Under the pieces are notes generated by a model. It saw only the letters and a list, made by a program, of their open reading frames with translations. It ran no database searches and was not told the DNA's origin. Made by a program: the position numbers and the translations under genes. Shown here piece by piece: positions 37,495-46,311 of a stretch of DNA of 64,000 nt; positions within the stretch are counted from its first letter, which is position 1; each line of letters begins with the position of its first letter. Where the stretch lies: contig JADKIH010000008.1 in the NCBI GenBank assembly GCA_016721305.1, positions 62,001 through 126,000 on the forward strand. Direction: 5' to 3'. This stretch comes from Bacteroidota bacterium. Lineage in GTDB: Bacteria; Bacteroidota; Bacteroidia; AKYH767-A; 2013-40CM-41-45.

Positions 37495-37539
37495 GAAGCC
37501 GTGAATTAGATCGCAATAATCGATTTAATTCACGGCTTC
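37495..37539 (+). terminator. Hairpin after paralogue 2
   Basis: GAAGCCGTGAATTA (37495-37508) and its exact reverse complement (37526-37539) flank a 17-base loop. The following sequence is only moderately T-rich (TGAATTTT). Confidence 0.75.
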
Positions 37540-37596
37540 TGAATTTTATACCAGATTCCCTCGAAATTTCACTAATATCCTATCCCAATTTTCCCT

Positions 37597-37630
37597 CCAA
37601 GCAACCAAGCAACCAAGCAACCAAGCAACT
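37597..37630. repeat. 8-bp repeat array, CAAGCAAC family
   Basis: Four near-perfect CCAAGCAA units in a row upstream of murI. The same unit as at 22551-22655. Confidence 0.9.
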
Positions 37631-37693
37631 TAGTTGAAAAATATTTCCCCGAATCGCTTCGTTTGCCTTTCTCTTATTTAAATTCGCCCCCGT

Positions 37694-38527
37694 ATGCCGG
37701 TAAAGAAAAAGAAAGCTGTCGATGTATCAGCACAGCCAATAGGAGTTTTTGATTCAGGAATAGGCGGACTAACCGTCGCCAACGCAATTCAGAAGGTACT
37801 GCCTCACGAGTCGCTGATTTATTTTGGTGACACCGCTCACTTGCCATACGGTGACAAATCGCCGGATTCGATTAAGTATTATGCTATTCGTATCTCCCAA
37901 TTTCTGCTCGAAAGAAATTGCAAGATGATTGTCATCGCCTGCAACACGGCAAGCTCTATTGCCTATGAAACGGTGAAAGATTTCGTCGGTGGTAAAATTC
38001 CTGTTGTCGATGTAATCAGTCCTGTCGTTGATTATGTTGTTCACGATAAAAAAATGAAGAAGGTAGGCGTCATTGGCACCAAAGGCACTATCAAAAGTGA
38101 TATTTACGCCAAAAAAATTCACGCCGCTTCGAAACGACTTGAAGTAGCATCGCTCGCAACACCGCTGCTGGCTCCTATGATCGAAGAAGGCTTTTTCAAC
38201 AATAAAATTAGTCGGACCGTAATCGGTTCTTATCTCGATAGCCGTAAGCTCGCAAAAATCGACGGACTCATTCTTGCCTGTACACATTATCCGCTGATTC
38301 GTCCCGAAGTAGAAGACTATTACAAAAAGACAGTCAATATTATCGACACTGCCGGAGTAGTTGCCGATAACGTAAAGAAAGTGCTCAAGACAAAAAAGCT
38401 TTTAAGCAAAAAGAAATCTCCCGTACATCATTTCTACGTCTCCGATTTTACCCGCTCTTTCGAGGAGAGTACACGATTCTTTTTTAAGAATAAGATTCAT
38501 CTGGAGAAGATTGATATCTGGAAGTGA
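37694..38527 (+). CDS. murI: Glutamate racemase
   Basis: 277 residues. Makes D-glutamate for peptidoglycan. Family motifs are GVFDSGIGGLTVANAI with the first catalytic Asp and Ser, the catalytic Cys in VIACNTASS, and the second catalytic Cys in LILACTHYPLI. The Lys-rich start (MPVKKKKAVDV) precedes the fold by about ten residues. The stop codon runs directly into an AATTCTG repeat array. Confidence 0.96.
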   Translation: MPVKKKKAVDVSAQPIGVFDSGIGGLTVANAIQKVLPHESLIYFGDTAHLPYGDKSPDSIKYYAIRISQFLLERNCKMIVIACNTASSIAYETVKDFVGGKIPVVDVISPVVDYVVHDKKMKKVGVIGTKGTIKSDIYAKKIHAASKRLEVASLATPLLAPMIEEGFFNNKISRTVIGSYLDSRKLAKIDGLILACTHYPLIRPEVEDYYKKTVNIIDTAGVVADNVKKVLKTKKLLSKKKSPVHHFYVSDFTRSFEESTRFFFKNKIHLEKIDIWK

Positions 38528-38638
38528 TTCTGAATTCAGAATTTTGAATTGAGAATTATGGATTCAAAACCTCTAGGTTACTAGACGGGGGATGCATAAG
38601 TTTTAACATTCATAATTCTGAATTCATAATTCTAAATC
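38527..38638. repeat. Heptad repeat locus, AATTNNG family, inverted arrays
   Basis: Left arm starts at the last base of the murI stop: ATTCTG, AATTCAG, AATTTTG, AATTGAG, AATTATG (38527-38565). The right arm (38608-38638) has CATAATTCTGAATTCATAAT-type inverted units and ends six bases before the carbonic anhydrase stop. The whole intergenic space is thus repeat plus a 42-bp spacer. Confidence 0.85.
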
Positions 38639-38643
38639 GAACC

Positions 38644-39150
38644 CTAAAACCATTCCGAATACATCACATACCTATCCGGCAACTCCTCCAGCAATTTTCG
38701 TTGCTCGGGAGTGATGGGTTTTAACTTTTTCGCAGGCGATCCGGCATAGATGAAGCCGCTCTCTACAATAGTATTTTCTAATACGAGTGACCCGGCCGCA
38801 ATGATGGAAAACGATTCGACTACGACGTGATCCATCAAAATAGCTCCCATTCCGACCAGAATATTGTTGTGTAAATAGCAGCCGTGGATGATAGCTTTGT
38901 GTCCGATGCTGCAATTGTCGCCTATCACGGTTTTGGCTTTCTGGTAGGTGCAATGAATAATGGCGCCGTCCTGGATATTGACTTTATTGCCGATTCGGAT
39001 CGTGTTAACGTCGCCCCGAACCACGGCATTGAACCAAACACTGCATTTATCGCCCATTTCGACATCTCCGACAATCGTGGAATTCTGAGCCAGAAAACAA
39101 TCTTTTCCGAAACGAGGCGTTATTTTATTGACGGGAAGAATCAGTGCCAT
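38644..39150 (-). CDS. Gamma-class carbonic anhydrase-like protein (left-handed beta helix)
   Basis: 168 residues of hexapeptide repeats. The zinc-binding histidines of the gamma family are present: GAIIHCTYQ, then SIGHKAIIHGC. It resembles the small YrdA/PaaY-like branch rather than Cam. It may hydrate CO2 or be a structural or acyl-CoA-related relative. It converges with murI and diverges from the lipoprotein gene, which starts only about 65 bp away. Confidence 0.92.
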   Translation of the reverse strand: MALILPVNKITPRFGKDCFLAQNSTIVGDVEMGDKCSVWFNAVVRGDVNTIRIGNKVNIQDGAIIHCTYQKAKTVIGDNCSIGHKAIIHGCYLHNNILVGMGAILMDHVVVESFSIIAAGSLVLENTIVESGFIYAGSPAKKLKPITPEQRKLLEELPDRYVMYSEWF

Positions 39151-39215
39151 ATGTGTTAAGTTGTGAGATCAAATTATTTCGTAAATTTATACTTTCAAAA
39201 CAATTCGCCAAGTAC

Positions 39216-39719
39216 GTGAAAAAGTTAATCCCTGCAGCTTTCTTCTGCACTCTTGCATTTCTTTCCTGCAAAAAGCCCATCGAGTATCCGATTATTCCGG
39301 CTATCGATTTTAAGTCGATTTCGATTGTGAACGATGCCAACGGTAAAGCCGGAAGCGTGGATGTAAACATGGGAATGACTGACGGCGATGGTGATGTAGG
39401 CTACCATTCCGTTGAATCGGGATTGAATGATGCAATTTTCGATGATCCGAATTCAATTTACTATACGAATTATAAAGTAAAGACGTATCACCTGAAAAAC
39501 GGTACTTGGGATGTCGATACAATTGATCTGAGTGCAAGATTAGAATACCTCACTCCGGAAGGCAGTAACAAAGCAATCAAATGCGAAATCCTGAGAAACC
39601 TTCCCGTGCGTCCGGGACTGAATCGTGATACTTTTTATTACGAAATTTTTATCTACGATCGTGCATTACATCAGAGTAACACGATTAAAACGGATAAGGT
39701 TGTGTTAACTACTCAGTGA
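39216..39719 (+). CDS. Small lipoprotein of unknown function
   Basis: 167 residues from GTG 39216. The frame is open to 39144, but starting at GTG gives a proper lipoprotein signal (MKKLIPAAFFCTLAFLSCKK, Cys near 18). The body has a Gly/Asp-rich stretch (GMTDGDGDVGYHSVESG) and a beta-rich C-terminal half. Lipidation and membrane anchoring are inferred. No family recognised. It overlaps the convergent glycosyltransferase gene by 15 bp. Confidence 0.75.
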   Translation: MKKLIPAAFFCTLAFLSCKKPIEYPIIPAIDFKSISIVNDANGKAGSVDVNMGMTDGDGDVGYHSVESGLNDAIFDDPNSIYYTNYKVKTYHLKNGTWDVDTIDLSARLEYLTPEGSNKAIKCEILRNLPVRPGLNRDTFYYEIFIYDRALHQSNTIKTDKVVLTTQ

Positions 39720-40724
39720 TCCGGCTAAAAAATCAGCCGTAAATTTTTCCTGACTCACCATTTTGAATTGTTCCCTGCCGGATAAATGTCGGCTCAAATA
39801 CTCCTGTTCGGTTTGTCCGGGTGTAGGGATTAGAATGGCTTTCTTCTTCAAAGTCACTAAATCCATGATCGTCGAATAACCGGAACGACTGATCACCAAA
39901 TCGGCTTTTGCGATCATTCCTCTAAATTCAGAATCTTTTACATGATTGTATAAAAGTAGATTTCCTTTTTCTGTACGATCATTTTTGCCCGGAAGCCCAC
40001 GAATGATAATAGATTTTCTTTTTCGTTTTCCGAGAATATCTTTCAGTCTTTCTTCCAAAAACGTGCGCTGCGGTTCCGGTCCGCTGATAATGGCGCATAC
40101 TTCGATATCTTCTTCAAATTTCTCTGCAGGTGTATCAAGTTGAAATCGACTTTGTATTCCGAAGAATTCAGCATTCGCCGGAAGATCGTATTTATGTGAA
40201 AGGTCTCCTGAAAGATTGTCGTTTCCGGCAACATCAGGAATCAGACATTTCCCGAAAGCGGAAGTCCATTTTAAAATTTGCCGATGAAGCATTGGCTCTG
40301 CAAAGGAAAAAAGCCCCGGTGTTTTAAGCATCAACTGATGCGTGATAAGTGTGCTTGGTATTTCTTTGCTATAAACTCCGTAGCAATTATCGGAATAGAT
40401 AGAGTCGAATTTGTTACTGCCAATCACTCGCTCCGTCCATCTTTTTTCTTCTTCGATGATCTTCAGAATAGTTAAAGACTGTTGAGCTGTAACCAGCCAC
40501 ATCGGAACCCAGGCAGAATAATAAATGTTGTACGAAGGTTTCGAGTAAACCGTCAGCTCCGGAAAGTAATCTTCAAGGAATTCCTTTGCACTGCCAGCAG
40601 AGGCAAGTGAAACACGATTACCATTTCCCTGCAAAGCACGAATCAAAGGCACACTCCGGCTTGCATGTCCGAGCCCCCAGTCCATGCAGGCAAAAAGGAT
40701 ATTTTGGTCTTTTGGCAAATTCAT
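39705..40724 (-). CDS. Glycosyltransferase, MurG-like GT-B fold
   Basis: About 339 residues from the internal Met (MNLPKDQNILFACMDWG); a start seven codons upstream is possible. The N-terminal Gly-rich loop FACMDWGLGHASRSVPLI and the C-terminal segment ADLVISRSGYSTIMDLV followed by ILIPTPGQTEQEYLSRHL match family 28-type glycosyltransferases, which bind nucleotide sugars in the C-terminal half. Bacteroidota carry many single genes of this type. The sugar donor and acceptor are unknown. It diverges from the next secreted-protein gene. Confidence 0.85.
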   Translation of the reverse strand: MNLPKDQNILFACMDWGLGHASRSVPLIRALQGNGNRVSLASAGSAKEFLEDYFPELTVYSKPSYNIYYSAWVPMWLVTAQQSLTILKIIEEEKRWTERVIGSNKFDSIYSDNCYGVYSKEIPSTLITHQLMLKTPGLFSFAEPMLHRQILKWTSAFGKCLIPDVAGNDNLSGDLSHKYDLPANAEFFGIQSRFQLDTPAEKFEEDIEVCAIISGPEPQRTFLEERLKDILGKRKRKSIIIRGLPGKNDRTEKGNLLLYNHVKDSEFRGMIAKADLVISRSGYSTIMDLVTLKKKAILIPTPGQTEQEYLSRHLSGREQFKMVSQEKFTADFLAGSLSS

Positions 40725-40859
40725 TCCTTGGTAAATATAAGCCATTCTTACTTTCTTCGATAAGCTGCTCCAATGCTCATTTCCGGCTCCTGCGTATTTT
40801 CAAATTCCGCGGAAAAAGGGATTGGAACTTTTCTTACTTTCAACCGCAAATTAAGACTC

Positions 40860-42492
40860 ATGAAAATCTCCACCGGAATCATTGCAGCATTGTTTTTTTG
40901 CTTGTCGGCAAAGGCGCAATGGACTTCTAATCCGTCATTTAACACACCTTCAGCTCTGGGTAACGAATTCGTTGACCCGATCGCTCTGGTCGATAGCGAA
41001 GGCAATACTCTTATCTCTTGTCGCTTCCTTACCGGAACAGGCTCTTATGGAGTAAAGGCTCAAAAGCTGGATCCTTCCGGAGTTCCGCAATGGGGGACAG
41101 GAGGACTGGTTGTAAACGCAGATGACCCGTCACAAACATTTACTACGGTTTATACATCGACAGTCGATTGTGCTAATAATTTGCTTACGACATTTCAGGA
41201 TAGCCGCACAGGCGACTGGGATGTGTTTATTTCAAAAGTAAATGCAAACGGTACTCTTGGTTGGGGAACAGCAGGCGTTCAATTGTCATACGGTATTAGC
41301 ACCGATGTTAATCCACATGTTCTTGCTATGCCTGATTCAACGACTATCATCGCATGGCAAACCGACGATTCAACAGGTATTCGTCTCCAGCGTTTAACTT
41401 ACGATGGCACGAAGATGTGGGGACAATACGGAATTCTGCACCACTATCAGCCGGGCGATTTGTTGCACTACTATGGATATCCGGAACTTGTTCTTTGCAA
41501 CGACACTTCATTTTACCTGCTTTTCAAAAAAGCAAATGCAAGCTTCAACGCGTCGCAACAAAAATTCTCTATGATGAAATTCGGAGTGAGTAGTCAGGAA
41601 CTGTTTGCCGGCGACATCGATTTTCAATCAATTGGAGGTATTCCAAATATTTCTTACATCAAGGCTTTATCCGATGGTGCAGAAGGAGTAGTAATGGGTT
41701 GGTTAGATTCTCGTGTGAATAATTTTTACCTCGACGGTTTTGTTCAGCATACTGATCCACTAGGCAATCCGCTGCTTACTCCTGATGGTGTGAGTGTAAG
41801 TGCCTTGAGTACATCTCAGGAATTAGGCGACATTCAAATTGCGTGGATGAATAATACAATTTACGCCGGCTACATGGGTACATTGAATGCATACATGCAA
41901 GCCATTGATGCGACAGGAAGTGTTCTGATTGGATCAGGCGGAATGTCGTATACAACAACTGCCAGCAATATTGCTCAAATCAATTTGAAAGTGGCTGATG
42001 GAAATCTGTTATTCACTTACGATGAAAGTTCTTTCCCGAACGATGAATATAGTGCCGTGATTTTTGATCCGACTTTAACATTGCTCTCCAGCTTCTATGT
42101 AGCTAACGGCAGCTCAACAAAGTCGAATGCGACTCTTACGGATTGCAAGAATAGTCAGGCCGTACTGGTTTGGCAAGACAGCCGCAACAGTGGCGTTAAC
42201 AATATCTACGCCCAGAATATTAATTCAGATGGAAGTTTGGGAGTTGGTGTTTCGGAAATCAACGATTTCGATTTCGCCGCCTTCCCGAATCCTGCTTCTT
42301 CAGAACTCAATATTCGTTCATTCATTCCGCAGAGAAAGTAATGCTTACCGATATTACAGGAAAAATTGTAGCGTTGGAAAGTGGCTCGGCCATCAGTCGT
42401 ATCGACGTGTCTGCGCTTTCTAACGGAACTTATTTCCCGAAGTAATTTCCGGAACAAAGGTGTCACGTAAAGCAATTGTAATTGCCCGTTAA
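40860..42492 (+). CDS. T9SS type A sorting-domain secreted protein, two frameshifts near the 3' end
   Basis: About 544 residues after correction. Signal peptide from ATG 40860 (MKISTGIIAALFFCLSAKAQ). The body has WD-like, Trp/Asp-rich repeats such as TVDCANNLLTTFQDSRTGDW and LVWQDSRNSGVNNIYAQNI. As sequenced it stops at 42341 (IPQRK). Adding one base near 42330 and one near 42437 restores the sorting domain (AAFPNPASSELNIRSF, VMLTDITGKIVALES, EVISGTKVSRKAIVIAR) to TAA 42490-42492. Both changes look like single-base deletions. Confidence 0.85.
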
Positions 42493-42516
42493 GCGGACAG
42501 AGTAGCATTAAGAGTT

Positions 42517-43191
42517 ATGGGTAAGGATAAATTAAAAGATTCGAAGAGAATCTTTCATTCGCAAGATCTGATTCAGCCGGCGCTTTCCTATCCGCCGGCT
42601 GATCATGCTTTCAAGGGAAAGTGGAATAAAGAGTTTTTCAAAAACGATTTTCCTATAGTCTTGGAGTTAGGCTGTGGTCGGGGAGAATATGCCGTCAATA
42701 TGGCGAAGAAATTCCCGGAGAAAAATTTCATTGGAATCGACTGGAAAGGTGCACGCTTGTGGCGGGGCGCAAAAACAGGGGTGGAGGAGAAGATCAGTAA
42801 CCTCGGATTTCTGCGGATACAGATTCAAAATTTGTATGCGTTTTTTGGAGAGAATGAAATAAGTGAAATCTGGATTACGTTCCCCGATCCTCAGATGCAG
42901 CAAAATCGTGAACGTAAACGATTAACTCATTTGCGTTTTCTTTCTATGTATCAAAAAATGATGAAGCCCGATGGGATCATTCATCTGAAAACCGACAGTC
43001 TTCCCTTTTACGAGTACACACTCGAAGTCATCGCCGAAAATAAGTTGAAGATCATCAAGCAGACCGCAGATCTCTATAATTCTCCAATCCTCGACGATGT
43101 ACTTTCTATCAAAACAACGTATGAGCAAATTTGGTTGAAGAGCGGAGCGAAGATTTGCTATGTAGAATATTTGGTGAATTCCGGAGGTTGA
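42517..43191 (+). CDS. trmB: tRNA (guanine-N7-)-methyltransferase
   Basis: 224 residues. SAM-binding motif VLELGCGRGEYAVNMAKKFP followed by FIGIDWKGARLWRGAK, and the TrmB signature WITFPDPQMQQNRERKRL. It methylates G46 in the variable loop of many tRNAs. Length is normal. Its stop codon is followed at once by an AATTNNG repeat, with the alkyltransferase-like gene beyond it. Confidence 0.95.
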   Translation: MGKDKLKDSKRIFHSQDLIQPALSYPPADHAFKGKWNKEFFKNDFPIVLELGCGRGEYAVNMAKKFPEKNFIGIDWKGARLWRGAKTGVEEKISNLGFLRIQIQNLYAFFGENEISEIWITFPDPQMQQNRERKRLTHLRFLSMYQKMMKPDGIIHLKTDSLPFYEYTLEVIAENKLKIIKQTADLYNSPILDDVLSIKTTYEQIWLKSGAKICYVEYLVNSGG

Positions 43192-43231
43192 ATTTGGAAT
43201 TCATAATTCATAATTTTGAATTCTAAATTCC
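43191..43231. repeat. Heptad repeat array, AATTNNG family
   Basis: Six units: AATTTGG, AATTCAT, AATTCAT, AATTTTG, AATTCTA, AATTCCC. It begins at the last base of the trmB stop and ends seven bases before the next ATG, filling the whole spacer. Confidence 0.88.
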
Positions 43232-43237
43232 CAAAAG

Positions 43238-43573
43238 ATGGTTCTCGATTCCTTCTTCTCCCAAGTCTACGCCGTTGTCCGCCTGATTCCCAAAGGTCGT
43301 GTGACGAGCTATGGAGCCATTGCGAAATATCTTGGAACAGCTCGATCAAGCAGAATGGTTGGTTGGGCGATGAATGGTGCACATCAGGTTAAACCCAAAG
43401 TGCCTGCTCATCGTGTAGTGAATCGCGTTGGAATGCTCACCGGCAAACATCACTTTGCAACACCCACGCAGATGAAAGAGCTTCTGGAGAAGGAAGGGAT
43501 AAAAGTCGTAAAAGACCAGGTTCGGGATTTTAAACAGCTTTTTTGGGATCCGGCGACGGAGTTGGCTCTTTAG
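43238..43573 (+). CDS. Alkyltransferase-like protein (ATL), O6-alkylguanine recognition without catalytic Cys
   Basis: 111 residues, matching only the DNA-binding domain of O6-methylguanine-DNA methyltransferase. KGRVTSYGAIAKYLGT and MVGWAMNGA are typical. The active-site segment reads VPAHRVVNR, with Ala where the methyltransferase has Cys (PCHRV). ATL proteins bind alkylated guanine and flag it for nucleotide-excision repair rather than repairing it directly. It stands between trmB and mrp. Confidence 0.93.
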   Translation: MVLDSFFSQVYAVVRLIPKGRVTSYGAIAKYLGTARSSRMVGWAMNGAHQVKPKVPAHRVVNRVGMLTGKHHFATPTQMKELLEKEGIKVVKDQVRDFKQLFWDPATELAL

Positions 43574-43575
43574 GG

Positions 43576-43762
43576 ATTTGCTGATTTGTTGATTAGCTAA
43601 TTAGCTGATTAGCAGATTAGCTGATGGAAGTAACCACCGGCAGGGTAATTCATGGTTTTTCCGGGATTTACAAATCAAATGGGCGATTCTTAGAGAATCT
43701 TCCGGCTCAAACGTGCCATACCGCCCATCAGCTAATCAGCTAATTAGCCAATCAGCAAATTG
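43576..43762. repeat. 8-bp repeat locus, AGCTAATT/AGCTGATT family, inverted arrays
   Basis: Left arm 43576-43626 (about six units, TTGCTGATT to AGCTGATGG) and right arm 43724-43762 are near-exact reverse complements. The ~97-bp spacer contains a GATTCT/AGAATC pair. The right arm overlaps the predicted promoter region of mrp. Confidence 0.9.
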
Positions 43763-43772
43763 CCTATCTTTG
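43744..43772 (+). promoter_or_regulatory. Candidate mrp promoter lying in the repeat arm
   Basis: TATCTTTG at 43765-43772 matches the Bacteroidota -7 element TAnnTTTG. The upstream element would fall within the AGCTAATC repeat arm, where TTAG at 43744-43747 is only a partial match to TTTG. The ATG is at 43780, seven bases after the -7 element, so the transcript would have almost no leader. Confidence 0.5.
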
Positions 43773-43779
43773 CCCCACT

Positions 43780-44878
43780 ATGTCAATTACAAAGAACAAG
43801 TTGTCGATGCGTTAAGAAACGTAATCGAGCCGGATCTGAAAAAGATCTGATCACGCTCAATATGGTTGAAAATATTGAGGTGGATGGGATGAATGTCAGC
43901 TTTACCGTGGTGCTTACCACTCCTGCATGTCCGTTGAAGGGATTGATCCAGCAGGCTTGTGTAAATGCCATCATTCATTTTGTGGATGAGAAAGCGAACG
44001 TAACCGTTAATATGACGTCGCGCATGACTTCCGGTCGTGGCGATGAAGCTCCATTGCTGCAGGAAGTGAAAAACATCATTGCTGTTGCATCAGGAAAAGG
44101 GGGCGTAGGCAAGTCAACGGTTGCTGCGAATTTGGCCATCGCCCTGGCTAAGAAAGGCGCGAAAGTGGGCTTGATCGATGCTGATATTTACGGTCCTTCT
44201 CAGCATATCATGTTCGGTGCCGAAGGCGAGCGTTTATTTGTCAATGAAAAGAATGGAAAGCAATACATGATTCCGGTCGAAAGACACGGAGTAAAAGTGC
44301 TTTCAATAGGAATGCTCGTTGATCCGAATAAAGCTATTCCATGGCGTGGCCCAATGGCCTCTAAGGCGCTGACTCAACTTTTCAGCGATGCCGAATGGGG
44401 TTCATTGGATTACATGCTCATCGATCTTCCTCCGGGAACAGGCGATATTCATATCACGCTCGTTGGTGCCGTTCCGGTTACCGGAGCTGTGATTGTCACG
44501 ACACCGCAGCACGTGGCATTAGCCGATGCGCGCAAAGGAATTAATATGTTCCAGATCGAAAGCATTAATGTGCCTGTACTTGGTCTGGTTGAGAATATGT
44601 CGTACTTCACTCCGGCCGAATTGCCTGAAAATAAATATTACATCTTCGGAAAAGAAGGCGGCAAGAAATTGGCGGAAGAGCTGGAAATCCCATTCCTCGG
44701 TGAAATCCCTCTCGTGCAAAGCATCCGCGAAGGCGGTGATTCAGGAAGCCCGGTATCTCTGGAAGATAATACTCCGGTTTCTGATGCCTTCGCTGCCGTT
44801 GCCGATCAGGTGGTACGTCAGGTTGCCATTCGTAATGCTACAAAAGCACCAACACGTAAAGTAGAAGTTGCCCACTAA
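43780..44878 (+). CDS. mrp: Mrp/NBP35-type iron-sulfur cluster carrier ATPase, two frameshifts near the 5' end
   Basis: About 366 residues after correction. An N-terminal MIP18-like domain (about 1-90) is followed by a P-loop ATPase: ASGKGGVGKSTVAANLA, DADIYGPSQ, DYMLIDLPPGTGD. The usual C-terminal CxxC was not seen; ENMSYF appears where homologues have ENMS plus Cys residues. From ATG 43780 the frame breaks twice: one G is missing near 43795, and one A at the A5 run 43839-43843. Restoring both gives MSITK-EQVVDALRNVIEPDLKK, a typical start. It delivers Fe-S clusters; a NifU-type gene follows 2 bp downstream. Confidence 0.92.
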
Positions 44879-44880
44879 TT

Positions 44881-45129
44881 ATGTCCACACAAGCGAACGA
44901 TATACAAGTCAGAGTCGAAGAAGCCCTCAATCAGCTTCGTCCCTATCTCGAAGCAGATAGCGGAAATGTTTCGCTCGTAGAAATCACCGACGATAACGTT
45001 GTCCGTCTCCGTTTCCTCGGCGCCTGCAAATCATGCAGCATGAGCGCCATGACTCTAAAAGCCGGCATCGAACAAACGATTCTCAAAATGGTACCGGAGA
45101 TACGGAGGGTGGAAGCTGTGGAAGACTAG
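44881..45129 (+). CDS. NifU C-terminal-domain (Nfu-type) iron-sulfur scaffold
   Basis: 82 residues. It consists of the Nfu domain alone, with the cluster-binding pair in GACKSCSMSAMTLK (CxxC) and the preceding PYLEADSGNVSLVEI. It can hold and transfer a 4Fe-4S cluster. Two bases separate it from mrp, so the two form an Fe-S maturation operon. The stop codon opens directly into a TAAGTAG repeat array. Confidence 0.95.
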   Translation: MSTQANDIQVRVEEALNQLRPYLEADSGNVSLVEITDDNVVRLRFLGACKSCSMSAMTLKAGIEQTILKMVPEIRRVEAVED

Positions 45130-45280
45130 TAAGTTGTAAGTAGTAAGTAGTAAGTTGACTTACACTTGAACGACTCGAGATTTGAATAAAAAATACTGCA
45201 CAAAAAAGGCGATGAAAGATTTCTTCCATCGCCTTTTTTAGTGTAAGTCAACTTACTACTTACTACTTACAACTTACTGA
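45128..45280. repeat. Heptad repeat locus, TAAGTAG family, inverted arrays around a terminator
   Basis: Left arm from the Nfu stop: TAAGTTG, TAAGTAG, TAAGTAG, TAAGTTG, then ACTTACAC (to about 45165). The right arm (45241-45280) is its reverse complement and overlaps the stop codon of the convergent hydrolase gene (45274-45276). The terminator hairpin lies in the centre. Confidence 0.9.
45202..45239. terminator. Bidirectional terminator inside the TAAGTAG repeat locus
   Basis: AAAAAAGGCGATG pairs with CATCGCCTTTTTT around an ~11-base loop. It separates convergent genes and has A- and T-runs on both sides. Confidence 0.92.
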
Positions 45281-46083
45281 TTCAAAAACTTACTCACCTT
45301 CTCAAAATAAACATTCTTATCCGTCGAGAAGTTGTCAGCATTGCTTGGGCTGGCGGTAACGACGTAGAGAGAGGTTTGGCATTTTAAAAGTTTCATGTCG
45401 GCCGGATTGATCATTTCATCCTGAGCAGAAACGATTAGCATTACTCCTTTGAGATTCGGGCGGGAACGATCGCATGCATACATTGGTTCGTAGTTCTTGT
45501 CGTAGCCAAAAGGAATGATCACTTCTTTTCCTTTTTTCTCCTTCATTTTTTTCTTCATAAGTTCCAAGCCTGTCCATGAGCCATCGGCAATGATCTTGCG
45601 TGTCTCGCTACGGTTACAACCTACGCCTAATGAAATACCTGCTCCGATATTTTGTCCGTACAAATCGAACTTGGTAATTGCGCGCGATTTGCGGAGGTAA
45701 TCGGCTACTGCATTCAAATCGTTCAGGAACTGAGGATAAATATACGTGTCAGGGTCAATGCTGAACTCACTGCTCGCACCGTAACCGCGGTAGTCGTACA
45801 TGGCTACATTCCAACCTGCCGAAAGAAACTGTCCGCAGATTTCAATATTGTCGGCCATATTACCATCGCCACTGCCACTGATAATTACCCAATTGGTGGT
45901 TTTCTTGGAAGTCTCGAAAAACCAGGCATTCAGAGAAGCTCCATCTTTCGTAGTCACTTTTTCTTCCTTGTAAGTCATGCCGTATTTTTCAGGCTTAATC
46001 TTATACTCTTTAGAAGGATTTAATGCTAAAGCAAGCTGGCTAATGAAGATGGCCGTCACTGCGGCAATAAGTTTTAATTTCAT
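45274..46083 (-). CDS. Secreted alpha/beta-hydrolase-fold protein, nucleophile position is Asn
   Basis: 269 residues with a signal peptide (MKLKLIAAVTAIFISQLALA). Fold marks: NWVIISGSGDGN oxyanion region, MYDYRGYGASSEF, and the nucleophile elbow FDLYGQNIGAGISLG. The elbow normally reads GxSxG; here Ser is Asn (AAT instead of AGT). Asp in SAQDEMINP could be the acid residue, but no clear catalytic His follows. It may be a non-catalytic member, a sequence error, or use another residue. It converges on the Nfu gene. Confidence 0.8.
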   Translation of the reverse strand: MKLKLIAAVTAIFISQLALALNPSKEYKIKPEKYGMTYKEEKVTTKDGASLNAWFFETSKKTTNWVIISGSGDGNMADNIEICGQFLSAGWNVAMYDYRGYGASSEFSIDPDTYIYPQFLNDLNAVADYLRKSRAITKFDLYGQNIGAGISLGVGCNRSETRKIIADGSWTGLELMKKKMKEKKGKEVIIPFGYDKNYEPMYACDRSRPNLKGVMLIVSAQDEMINPADMKLLKCQTSLYVVTASPSNADNFSTDKNVYFEKVSKFLNQ

Positions 46084-46311
46084 GTCAGTTCTTTGTTTTT
46101 ATAAATCTAGGTTTTGAATTTTTCAGTCAGGGACTCACGTTGATGCAGGAGTCGGGTAACGCGTTTTCTGTCGAAATACGACGATCGCAACCGCTGTAAA
46201 TTTATAGAAAAGTTACGGATCAAATATTGGAGTTAAGATGGATTGTTAACAATATCGGTCAAAAAAAACGACTTAATTTCGGGAAAACTTACTCTTTTAC
46301 GACGGATATGC

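Noticed and set aside
37769..38287. 172-residue minus-strand frame opposite murI
   Set aside because: Antisense to the conserved racemase; no motif.
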